Shown here: positions 24,469 to 35,300 of the stretch, piece after piece
Layout of the letters: every line of letters starts with the position of its first letter
Position numbering within the stretch: position 1 is the stretch's first letter
Notes under the pieces: generated by a model
The model's database searches: none
The model's input: the letters and a program-made list of their open reading frames with translations, nothing else
What the model was told of the DNA's origin: nothing
Assembly (NCBI GenBank): GCA_963691715.1
Contig: OY829281.1
Location: 2,852,001-2,916,000, forward strand
DNA length: 64,000 bases
Direction of reading: 5' to 3'
Source of the DNA: HXMU1420-13 sp963691715
Lineage (GTDB): Bacteria; Bacteroidota; Rhodothermia; Balneolales; Balneolaceae
Position numbers and translations under genes: made by a program

Positions 24469-26637
24469 ATGTCCTATTACGATCCTCTCCAGGTTGATAC
24501 CATATTTCAGGAAACCATTCGCTTAATTGCTGCATCACCATCTGAGAGGATTCAACTAAATCTTATTGACCGATTTTTGGATTTCATAGAAGGCAATGAA
24601 GAACAATTTGAGTCGTACATACAGCAAATTCTATTAAAGCTTCCTGCGCTGGATAATCCTTTATTATATGCAGGAGTTAGACCGGAAATATTTCAAGGAT
24701 TCATTTCAAAGCTTGAGAAGTATGTGGAAGTTATCTCAGATTCTGATGGCTCTGATGAAATCCATTCTAAAATTCTCAGTTATAAAGTCGTGCTGTCACA
24801 TATTTATAACTGGATTAGAGAAAGATACTCTGATGATATTCTAAATGATTCTGTGACTATTTTTGAAGCAAAACCTTCAAGTAGTATTCTGGGTCATGTG
24901 CTAATACCTACTGTTGAAGAAATGGATGGCATGTATTCGGGAAGATTGCGGAAGCTGCATGTAGATATCATTTCGAAATCAAAAAGTGGAAATAAATTAA
25001 AAGCTGCATTCGGAGTTATTGGTGCAGATGCAGGTTCATTTACATTAGAAGCAGAAAAGGCGGTTGATGTATTAGTTAATCAAACAGATTCCATAAAGCA
25101 CTCATGGAATGCAGCCATTTTATTCGAAATGCCAAATTCCTGGCATGCAGGCAAATCAGCAAATTTAGCTATAGCTGGTGCTTTCTATTGCGAAATATTG
25201 AAAGCAGAAGAACAGCAGGAAATGTTTTGGTTGAATCCGGCAGCCTGTATTAGTGGTGAGGTAGATAAAAATGGTGATGTTTTACCTGTTGCAGAAGGAA
25301 CCTTAAAGCTCAAAGTTGAGGCCGCATTTTTTTCATGGGTTCATGTGTTGGTTGTACCACAACAGCAGTTGGATCAGGCTCAAAGCATGATAAAAAAACT
25401 GAATTCAAACTATCCGAATAGGGATTTACCGGTAATTGCAGTTGCTACTTTAAAAGAATTGTTCTTCGATCGAAGAGTCACTTTATATAATAAGATTGAT
25501 ACGCTCACTCACAATTTTAATAATGTTTGGAGAAGGAGAAATAGTGCGGTAGTTGCATTAATCTTATTGTTTCTGCTAGTAGTAATTGGAAGGCTCATTT
25601 ATGGTCCAATTGATAGAAATCCTGTGAATGTGGACTTGGCCGGGAGTACTCTGTTTCTAAAAAATAGCCAAGGAATGGTAGTAGATGAACTCGAAGTAGG
25701 TGCAAATTTAGTCGATTTTCATAATAAGGGAGAGACAGGGTTTGTTAAATATTTACTCACCGATGTAGATGGAGACAATTACAATGATTTGATATACAGT
25801 AGATTATTGGGCTTCACTAATAATCTTGTGGATACGGTTTTCTGTTATTCAATTTCAAGAAAAGAGTATCTATGGAAGAGTGAAGTTAATATCGAACTTG
25901 ACTATTCTCACAGGCCAGATGTATTAAATGATACATGGAGTGCTTTCGGGTTAATAGAATTAAATGGGGTAGATGGTGAATATTTTTTATTGATTTCACA
26001 AAGAAGAGAATTTTTCCCTGCTTCGATAACAAAGGTTAGAAAAACTGATGGTGAGTTTACAGAAATTTTTGTGAATCCGGGAAGAATAATTCATTTGGTC
26101 ACTGAGGACATCAATGGTGATGATAATGAAGAAATCCTATATGTCGGACAGAACAATTCTTTTTGGGGTGCCCATTTAGGAGTGCTAAATAGTAGAGACA
26201 TTATAGGAAGCGCACCTGCTACAGATTCATATACACCACTTAATTTTAAGCAGCATAATGTGCTGGCTTACATTCAATTTCCAAGAACAATAGTTGGAAG
26301 AAAGTTAAGAAATCAGAAAGGTACAACGGCTCGTCTTGTATACTTTAAAGAATCAACTGGGTTAATCACAACTCAAATACTTGAATATTTTGACTCAAAA
26401 GTTCCGGGAAATGAAACTCCTTTAATGGTGTATCATTTTGATAACAATTTTGAATTGGTTGGTTTGGGCTCATCAGATGCCTGGGATATTGAGGCAAGGA
26501 ATTTGAAGAATGTAAACCTGCTACCATATTCTGATGAAATTGAATATCTAAACGCTTTCAAAGATTCTCTTCAATGGTGGAATGGCAATGAGTTTGTAAA
26601 TCAGCCAACACTTGTAAACGGGCAATTACTTGACTGA
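24469..26637 (+). CDS. Membrane-anchored Lon-type Ser/Lys protease with periplasmic FG-GAP-like domain (copy 1)
   Basis: 722 residues. ~1-130 are helical. ~140-340 resemble the Lon (S16) proteolytic domain: WHAGKSANLAIAG carries the candidate nucleophile Ser230 (compare Lon DGPSAG), then the GE-x-x-x-x-G-x-LPV pattern (ISGEVDKNGDVLPV), then LKLKVEAAF with the candidate general base Lys282, then VLVVPQQQ. There is no AAA ATPase. One membrane helix (~362-381, VVALILLFLLVVIG) follows. The C-terminal ~340 residues carry calcium-loop repeats of FG-GAP/VCBS type (DVDGDNYNDLIY, DINGDDNEEILYV). The inferred topology is protease inside, sensor outside. The next gene is a paralogue overlapping by 8 nt. 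Confidence 0.72.
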   Translation: MSYYDPLQVDTIFQETIRLIAASPSERIQLNLIDRFLDFIEGNEEQFESYIQQILLKLPALDNPLLYAGVRPEIFQGFISKLEKYVEVISDSDGSDEIHSKILSYKVVLSHIYNWIRERYSDDILNDSVTIFEAKPSSSILGHVLIPTVEEMDGMYSGRLRKLHVDIISKSKSGNKLKAAFGVIGADAGSFTLEAEKAVDVLVNQTDSIKHSWNAAILFEMPNSWHAGKSANLAIAGAFYCEILKAEEQQEMFWLNPAACISGEVDKNGDVLPVAEGTLKLKVEAAFFSWVHVLVVPQQQLDQAQSMIKKLNSNYPNRDLPVIAVATLKELFFDRRVTLYNKIDTLTHNFNNVWRRRNSAVVALILLFLLVVIGRLIYGPIDRNPVNVDLAGSTLFLKNSQGMVVDELEVGANLVDFHNKGETGFVKYLLTDVDGDNYNDLIYSRLLGFTNNLVDTVFCYSISRKEYLWKSEVNIELDYSHRPDVLNDTWSAFGLIELNGVDGEYFLLISQRREFFPASITKVRKTDGEFTEIFVNPGRIIHLVTEDINGDDNEEILYVGQNNSFWGAHLGVLNSRDIIGSAPATDSYTPLNFKQHNVLAYIQFPRTIVGRKLRNQKGTTARLVYFKESTGLITTQILEYFDSKVPGNETPLMVYHFDNNFELVGLGSSDAWDIEARNLKNVNLLPYSDEIEYLNAFKDSLQWWNGNEFVNQPTLVNGQLLD

Positions 26638-28852
26638 TCCCATCTTCATAGAGAAAGCGTTTAATACTCTAATGAGTGCCCTCCTGGGGTTGCACTCCAA
26701 AAGGGAGAAGTTATTTGCCATTTCAGATTTTTTGCAACTGATCCGTAGGAATATATCTATAAACAGCGGGTATGTAGAACAAATCCTTTCATACATACCT
26801 AAATTTGATCATGTTTATGAAGCAACAGGAATCGATCCAGCCCGATTAAAGGAAGTGCATGAAACGCTCACAGATTGTTTGTCCAATTTAGAAACTGCCG
26901 AAGCCAAACTAGAAAACATAAAATCATGGACAACCAAAGTCTATGAATGGGTGGGAGTGAGAGACTCTGAATGGATGAATGATTCCATTTCCATATTTGA
27001 TTCAAAGCTTCCTATTCAGCAAAATATTCATACTGTATTGGTTCCTGTGATTGAGTCCACTAGTCATAATAAAAGTGGTCGGCTTCGAAATTTGGTGATA
27101 AAGACAATTGGAAATACTCCTTCAAATGAACATGAACTCACTAAGATATTCAGTGTTCTGAGTTCAGAAAATGATGCATCTAAAAATGGAAATGTACAGT
27201 CAGCTGTGAATGCATTAATTATTGACTTGGAGTTAACAAAGAAGAAACATTGGCAGGCTACGGCATCTTTTGAACATAATGATGCCTGGCATAGTGGTAA
27301 TTCTGCTGATTTGGCTTTGGCAGGACTGTTCTTCTGCTCGATATTGGAAGCCATGGACTTGAAAGAACAGTTTCGGTTAAATCCAGCTATTGCAATAACA
27401 GGTGAATTGAATAATGACGGGAGTGTTGAACAAGTTTCGAGTAATACACTTAGGCAGAAAGTAGAAGCCGCCTTTTATTCCTGGACACAAATATTGGTAG
27501 TACCTGAGCAACAAGTTTCAACTGTTTATGGTATTTATGATAGATTGAAGATAAAGTACCCCAATAGAGACCTAATCATAATTGGTGTTCGACATATCAA
27601 GGATTTGTTCTATGATAGAAGACTTACTCTTCATACTAAGAAAGGAGCTATTGAACATGCAAGGAGTAGAATATGGGAAAAGAAGTTTAGTGCCATTGCA
27701 GTATTGGCATATGTATTTTTGCTATTTATTATTACAGCATTAATTGTAGGGCCTATTGATTCCAATCCAGATCATTATGAGTATACAAATGATGAAATAG
27801 TAATTTTAAATAATCTCGGGAGAGAGCTAAATCGCATACCAGTTACAGAGCATAGCATTAATCAAGCAACCAAAATTAATGCTAGTAATCCTGTCGACAT
27901 TATTAAGATTCATGATTTTAATGATGATGGTAAAAATGAAATACTTCTGAACTATTTAGATGAGAGTCATACAGATAATAAACTAATACTTATGTCTTCT
28001 GATATGTCCGATACTCTATGGGTCAATGAAATGGAGTTTGAGGTAGAATATGAAAAGCATCCTGATATGTATATACATGAGTACAGAATTAGTAAACTAT
28101 ACATTGAAAATGTTGATACAGATCCGGCATTTGAAATTATTGCAACGATTGACCAGCAGATTCATTTTCAAGGCCATGTAATTATTATTGATAGTGAAAC
28201 AGGAGAAGTTGAGCAAAGATATCTAGGTGCTGGATGGTTTGCTGGGGTTCAAGTAGAAGATTTTGATAAAGATGGGGTTGCTGATATTCTCATTTGTGGT
28301 CACTATAAGGGGTTCGATTATTGGGGCTGTTCTTTATTGGATGCAACAAATATTGATGGTTTTACCCCTCTATCAGAAAGGTATTTCGACCAGAATAAGC
28401 CAAGAGCGAATGAGAAATTCATTGTTGTTTGGAAAGGTACTGTCATAAAATCAATATTAGATTCTCTCGCAAGTGAGTTTGATTCAAATCCTTCATTGTA
28501 TCGCATCTTAAATGATATACATCGTGAATTTATTACCATTACATTTTCTGAAGGAGCAATAGGTACAAGAGCTAATTATGATTTTATACCAATTCTTAAA
28601 ACATTTGATTATCGATTCAATCCAGTATCATTTGCTTCATCAGATACATATGATAAGTATGCCCTACAATTTTATGAAGAAGGATTGATTCCCTTTATTG
28701 CAGATGCTCAATATTTACATGGATATAAAGACTCACTTTATTACTGGAATGGAGCTGATTGGATCCAGGAGCCTACCTTAAACCCTAGGTATTTAGAATC
28801 TGTAGGTGAAGATTCTACCTATTATTTAAACTGGTATTTTAAAAAAGAGTAA
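26630..28852 (+). CDS. Membrane-anchored Lon-type Ser/Lys protease with periplasmic FG-GAP-like domain (copy 2)
   Basis: 740 residues, paralogous along its whole length to the preceding protein. The TTG start is chosen because homology to copy 1 begins there and it overlaps the upstream stop; an ATG at 26672 is the alternative. Lon-like motifs: WHSGNSADLALAG (Ser225), ITGELNNDGSVEQV and LRQKVEAAF (Lys277). The Ser-Lys spacing of 52 residues is identical to copy 1. The membrane helix is near 357-375 (IAVLAYVFLLFIITALIV). The outer domain holds DFNDDGKNEILL and DFDKDGVADILIC loops and ends in a YKDSLYYWNG segment shared with copy 1 and the remnant downstream. LPV of copy 1 reads VEQV here. Confidence 0.72.
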   Translation: MTDPIFIEKAFNTLMSALLGLHSKREKLFAISDFLQLIRRNISINSGYVEQILSYIPKFDHVYEATGIDPARLKEVHETLTDCLSNLETAEAKLENIKSWTTKVYEWVGVRDSEWMNDSISIFDSKLPIQQNIHTVLVPVIESTSHNKSGRLRNLVIKTIGNTPSNEHELTKIFSVLSSENDASKNGNVQSAVNALIIDLELTKKKHWQATASFEHNDAWHSGNSADLALAGLFFCSILEAMDLKEQFRLNPAIAITGELNNDGSVEQVSSNTLRQKVEAAFYSWTQILVVPEQQVSTVYGIYDRLKIKYPNRDLIIIGVRHIKDLFYDRRLTLHTKKGAIEHARSRIWEKKFSAIAVLAYVFLLFIITALIVGPIDSNPDHYEYTNDEIVILNNLGRELNRIPVTEHSINQATKINASNPVDIIKIHDFNDDGKNEILLNYLDESHTDNKLILMSSDMSDTLWVNEMEFEVEYEKHPDMYIHEYRISKLYIENVDTDPAFEIIATIDQQIHFQGHVIIIDSETGEVEQRYLGAGWFAGVQVEDFDKDGVADILICGHYKGFDYWGCSLLDATNIDGFTPLSERYFDQNKPRANEKFIVVWKGTVIKSILDSLASEFDSNPSLYRILNDIHREFITITFSEGAIGTRANYDFIPILKTFDYRFNPVSFASSDTYDKYALQFYEEGLIPFIADAQYLHGYKDSLYYWNGADWIQEPTLNPRYLESVGEDSTYYLNWYFKKE

Positions 28853-28905
28853 GTTTTTTCTGTAGGTCATATTTATTGTAATGGGTATACAAAAAACCAT
28901 CGATT

Positions 28906-29234
28906 ATGAAAATTACCATAGGTGTAGCCGAATTTCTTGGTAATCACAATGGTAGAAATGATGAGATCATTAATCTTCAGTATAATTTTGATATGAAATT
29001 ACATTTAGACAATGTAGCCTCTATTGATGACTATGACTTGCTAACAAGAGAGCTTTACTCAGAGGGATTAATAGATTTCCAAATCCCATCCAGATACCTA
29101 GCCTCATTCAAGGATTCTCTTCTTTATTGGAATGGAACCGAGTTTGTAAACACTCCCACCATGAATCAAAAGTCTTAGAATCAATAGGAGAGGATTCGAC
29201 GAGTTATTTAGAGTGGTTTAGAGAAAAAGAGTAA
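28906..29234 (+). pseudogene. Frameshifted C-terminal remnant of a third Lon/FG-GAP copy
   Basis: About 90 codons from ATG 28906 match the last ~130 residues of copy 2 (EGLIDFQIPSRYL, FKDSLLYWNGTEF). They end prematurely at TAG (29176-29178). A one-base shift just before that stop restores LESIGEDSTSYLEWFREKE with a stop at 29234, matching the end of copy 2. The same TAAGTTTTTTCTGTAG motif follows both copy 2 and this remnant, showing a tandem duplication that later decayed. Confidence 0.8.
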
Positions 29235-29314
29235 GTTTTTTCTGTAGTAAATGATTATTGCAATGGTCTGAAATTGTTGAGAATAGAAAAAGTAACAATT
29301 GAAGGATTTTAATT

Positions 29315-32300
29315 ATGTTAAGTAATTCAATAACAGGAGATAATGGATTAAGTAAAAATATAATAGCTTACTACAATACAACTAAAGGTATTGTAAGATT
29401 GATGCTATTGGTTTTGTTATCATTACTTCTTATTGATAACACCTTTTCTCAGACCAGTAGTCAATATACTGAGGAAGAGATGGTGAGTGATAGTTTTGAT
29501 TTTGCAATTGAATTGGAAAACGATTACAGGATTAATACTTCAATTAACTCAAACGATTATTTTCTGGATGCTCTGTCAATAGACAACCCGAGTTCTTCGA
29601 TTGAAGTTGGTCAGGAATTTGAATTCACGGGTAGAATGCAAAACACTGGCACAGAGATTGGGACATACAGAGCAAAAATTGTAATTGAAAAGTTTGAAGG
29701 CATTAATGAAGTAGTTGTTGATGAATTTAGAACAGCCGCTACTGAGTTTCAACCAGATCAAATCATGCGTTTTACACCAGAGTGGACACCTGAAGAACCA
29801 GGTAGATATCGCGCTGTATTATTAACATATAATTTCGATTGGAGTGTACAATACGATGTTGAATATTCAAGTTTATTTGACGTTTCGGAGGTATTTGAGG
29901 TTACGGGAGTTGAGATTGAAGTAAACCGTACATCGGTTGATCCGAATCAGGAATATAGATTGTCAGGAACTGTATATGGTACAGGTGAAGGGGAAGTAAC
30001 CTATAGGTACCAGGAAAAGGATCAGAGTAATTCTTGGAATACTATTGAAACTGGGACCTTAAACTATAGTGGGTCAAGCAAATCAGTACCATCATTTGAT
30101 GTGCAGAGATATTTAGCTGGGACTTATGAGTATAGAGTTCAAATAACGGAGCCTAATTCAGATGCTTCGGCAAGTGTTAATGTTACAGTGGCAGAGGTAT
30201 TTGATGCCGAAGTGGGTGCGATTCAGGTATCCAATAATCGAGAAGTTGGGTTGAGTCAAGAGGTGATTATTTCTGCGGAGAATACGGGAAATGTTACTGG
30301 TACATTTAGATTTAAATTTGAAGTACAGAAGAGAAATGCAGTTGGAATATTTAGTACAGTTGATGGGTTTACACAGACTGAGAATCGTGAGATTGAGTGG
30401 GGGGTGACCGGGTCGGAGACTTTTTACTGGACCCCGGAAGAAGCAGGGACCTATAGAATAAAGGCTAGTATTCAGAATTTTGATGGGAGTGCTACTTATG
30501 ATGATGCGAACTCTGATAACTTTGAGATCATTGGGGATATTTCCGCTCCAAGTGTAGAAGTTTTAAGATTAAAACAAGTGGACGGCCCAAAAATTCAGGT
30601 ATATGCAAAAATTATTGATGAAAATAATATCGACTTAAACGCTACTGAATTTATTGTAAGAAGAGTTGATGATGGGTTATTTACTAATGATCAAAAATCC
30701 TACGAATTTTCGAAAGTGGAAGGGCTTGATGATATTTATGTCTCAATAGCAGAAAATCCTCAATGGTTTCAAGAAAATTTTCAAATAGGCACAGAAATTG
30801 TTTGGAAAATAAAGGCAATAGATGAGTTTGGGAATGAATATTTATATCCAGCTAATAATGAATTAGGTACAGGTTTATTTGATAGAGAATTAGAACTGAA
30901 TAGCGATGGTTGGGCTTATCGTATAAAAATTGTTGAAGGTGGGCAAGCTTTACCGAAAACATTTGTAGAAGAAAGGGGTATCGTAGATGGTCCATTCTCT
31001 TATAAAGTTGTAGATAACGATATCCATATAAATAATAATACGGCTACTTGGTTTTCATTAGATATTCAACCAAATAGTGTGCAAAATAATATTAGAGACA
31101 TTGAAGAATATTTATTCATTAATGAAATATTCCCAGTACCAAAGAGTGGAGTAGTACCGCTAAGTTTTGCAAGTGCATTTGGTGATAGAAGCTTGGTAAT
31201 TGAAAATGCATTTGATTACGAGTCTATTAGTATAACTTCTGATAAATCAACTTTACCTGCAGTGATTAGAAATACGGTTGATCTTTTTATGCCAGTTTTG
31301 GAAGCACTGGCACCAGGACTTCCAGCAAATGAAGCACAAGAAATTTTTGAGGATGTATTTGAGCCAATTTTAACTGCAAATGAATTCTTATCTGAAGATG
31401 ACCCGAATGAGTTAGCTTTGAAGATACTTGATTTTGTTTTAAGTGAAACATTCACAACTACTCTAAAGGAAATTACAAAGCAGAAACTTATAGACTTGTA
31501 TACCGAGGAAATGAGTTCAGCAGCAGCAGAACAATTAGCTACTGAAAAGGCAGGTGAATTAGTAGGAACAGCATTAGCTATTGTTACGGGTATCAATAAT
31601 AGACTTCAGTTTGTTATTGATGAGTTTAAATTTCCTTTTGATAATTATGGGATTGACCTAATCAAGACAGATGGATTCAAAATTAAATATTTAACAGTTC
31701 CAGGATACACAGGAGGGGCAGAAATAAAACCATATTTAACAGAAGAATTTGAAACCTATTTAGAATTAATTATGCCTGCTGCACTAATACAACCATATTT
31801 TAGTGTATTTGCGGATATTAATATTTATGGTACTAATGGAGAGTCAATTGTTGAAAGTTCACAGATCATTTATAATGATGAAGTTATCAAGGATGGAGAC
31901 TATGTTGTTAATCTAGTTAATGGTGAAGAGGTGTATGCACAAGGAACATATATTACACCAGAGTTAATAAGTGGAGGAGATTATGTTCTGCCTCTTCAAT
32001 TGGAATACGATTTTAACACTTCTTCAAAAGGATATGTATTTAATTCAAATCGCGATCCTTATTTCTATGAAATTGTATTGTATGAAGGAGGTATGCCTGA
32101 ATATGAAATATTTCCGGAAGAATATTCGGAGTTATTTAAAACTGAAAAAATCCCTTTTTTCCTTTATGATCGGTTAAATAACACTATTCCTTCAATCACT
32201 GAGTTAGAAGAAGTAAGAAGTTTATACAGACATTTTTTTACGTTTGATATAGAGACTTGGGAAGAAGATATAACGCAAATAGAAATGTGTTTTGGGTACA

Positions 32301-35300
32301 GTGAATCAAGTCTAAATAATTGCAAAACCTTAGATCTGAACGGAACAAGTAGTATAATATTAGAGAATAAATTTTCTGAGAATGAGGATAAAATCTATTA
32401 TAAATTCTCTACTGTTGATTTAAGTGAAAACAAAAGTGATTACTCTGAAATCTATGAATTTGATATTCAAGTCGAAGATCAAAGTCTTGAAATACTTGCA
32501 CCAGACAATGAAAATATAGTTTACGAAATTGGAGAAGAAATTGGAATTGTTTGGTCATCAAATAGAGTAGAAGATAATATAAGTCTCGAACTTGTTAACT
32601 CTGATGGGTTAGTTATTGAAATAGGTGAATGGCCTGTTACTCAGAATTTTGTCGAGTGGGTAATTCCTGATGAAGTGTCGTCTTCGAATGATTATCGAGT
32701 TAGAATATATAGCAAGTCAAATAATGATATTTATGATGAAAGCGATAATACATTTTCAATTATAAATGCCTCTGATCCCTCGCTTACTGTACTATCACCA
32801 ATTGGAGGTGAAGAATGGAGTACAGGTGCAGAATACATAATTGAGTGGGATGCCGTTTCACTGGGTGGTGAAGCAACCATTAAACTCTTAAAAAGTGATG
32901 AAGACTTACTTGATATTTCTGTCGTTGACATTAATGATGAAGAGTTTAACTGGTTGATACCAGATAATCTTGAAACCAATAATGATTATGCAATTAAAAT
33001 TATAAGTCTGGAAAACTCGGCGGTTACAGATCAGAGTGACCAGTTTTTTAACATAACACAAGCTGTTGAGACATATTCTGTGAGTGTCACAGTAACACCG
33101 GAAGGATCCGGTACCATAAACGGCGCCGGTTCTTTTGACGATCAGTCAGAAATCACTCTCGAAGCAATTGCAAACAGCGGTTATGAATTCAGTTATTGGT
33201 CTGAAGACAATGAAAATATCGGTGATCAGAATCCATATTCGTTTATTTTGAATCAAGATCGAGATTTGGTTGCTTTCTTCGAGTTAAATCCAACTGAAGA
33301 TGAAATTGAGGTGGTCTTTTCAGGTAATCTGGAAGGGGATGTTGGTACTCCAGATGTACTTATTCCTGTAGAAATTTCGTCTTCCGAGGAAAAATTATTA
33401 CAGTCTTTTGAATTCGAAATGAGCTATGATCCTTCAGTTTTATTGTTTAAAGATATCCAAACAACAGGAACACTAATAGAAAGTGAGTTTGTTGAGGCAA
33501 ACTTCAATGAAACTGGTACGATTAGGATTTCTTCAGCTGCTCAGACTTCATTTTCTTCAAATGGGACGTTGATTTATTTGGTGGCTGATCTTCTCGAAGT
33601 AGGCTTTTCAGTACTTAATTGGGATAGTTTCTTTTTCAATGAAGGCCAACCAGTTGCAATAACGAGCGATAATATTTTTGAAGTAAAAGAAGTAATTGTT
33701 CCACCTAATAGACCTTGTGGGGATGTTACTCGTGATTTTACGATAAGCAATGCAGATGCAACCCACATATTGCGACATGTGGTAAAGCTTTTACCAGAGT
33801 ATCCAATTTCTGAAAGCGACTCAGCTTATGCTGATGTTACTTCTAACAGCTGGATATCAGCATTTGATGCCTCACAAATATTAAAAAAGATAGTAAACGA
33901 AAATCACCCATTAGACTGCGGTATTTTACCAACTAAATTAGCCTACTCTGAGACAAATGCTATAGTTGAATGGAGACTAAATTCAGATTTAAGCTCTAAA
34001 CGTTTCCAAATTCCTATATCAATAGCGGAGTTTGAAAACCTTGAATCTATCGATTTAGAAATCAATAGTTCAGAAGGTCTTAAGTTTAATTCAATAAGTA
34101 ATTTGCCAGAAAACTGGCTAGTTGAATACAACGCGATTGAGGATAAACTTCTGATTAGTATGTTGGTAAATGAAAATGACCAATATATAGAGCCTTTGAA
34201 TCTAATCTTTGACGTTACTGATGCTGATGACGCGAATTTAAAAGGGCGGGCTCGATTGAATGAAAATCAGGTACAGGTATTAACAGATTTAAATGTGATA
34301 GAAAAACCTTCTGATTTCAAGCTGTCACAAAACTATCCTAATCCTTTTAATCCGTCAACTCTGATTAATTATTCTGTTCCTGAGATTAGTGACGTAAGGA
34401 TAGTTGTATTTAATGCACTTGGGCAGCAGGTAAGTGAGCTAGTTAATACTGTGCACCAACCAGGCAATTATTCGGTACAATTTGAAGCTGGTGGATTATC
34501 AAGCGGTATATATATATATCGTTTGATAACAAACAATCAAACCATTACAAAAAAGCATGTTGCTCATAAAGTAGTGCACGTGAGTTATTTGCATCGAATA
34601 TCTTCATTATTGATCCTGAGTGTTTGCCTATGTCTTAGCTTTAGGGGTATGGTTAATGCTCAGGTATCAATTTCTTTGCCAGACACTCTGCTTAGCGATA
34701 CCGAATCATCTTATTTGATGGACATTGTATTATCAGATGTGCAAACCGAGTCAGTTTCAGGTTTTACCTTTGTAATTGAATATGATCCAACCATCATATT
34801 CATCGACACCTATACAAAAACCTCTCTGACCTCAGGTTTTTTTGTTCAGGATAATAACACAGAAACTGGGATATATCGGATCACTGCCGCAAATAGTACT
34901 CCAATTGAGGAGAATGGAATATTAATTCAGTTAAATGTTGATATACTAAATCGAGGAGAAACGTATCTAATATTTAATCAAGCCAGTATAAATGAAGGGG
35001 ACCCTGCTGTAATTCCGGTCAATGGAAATCTAGTAATCTGGAATGAATCTCTCGCACCAGAAACTTTGAATCCTGTCAATAATACGACTGATTCAGATAC
35101 TTCTTTGGTCCTTAGCTGGGAGCCCAATCCATTCTATAATCTATATGAAGTACATTTCTCGGAAGATGAAAATTTCAATCCGACATTAGTTTATACAGGA
35201 ATTCAGGATACTATTTTGAATTTGGTTGACCTGGATTTTAATACCGCGTATTACTGGAAAGTAAGAGGATATTCTTTTTTCGGTTCTACACCCTTTAGTG

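Noticed and set aside
24469..28852. BREX BrxL (Lon-like) components of a phage-defence system
   Set aside because: There is no AAA ATPase part, and no PglZ, BrxC or methyltransferase gene nearby. The proteins instead have a TM helix and a periplasmic repeat domain.
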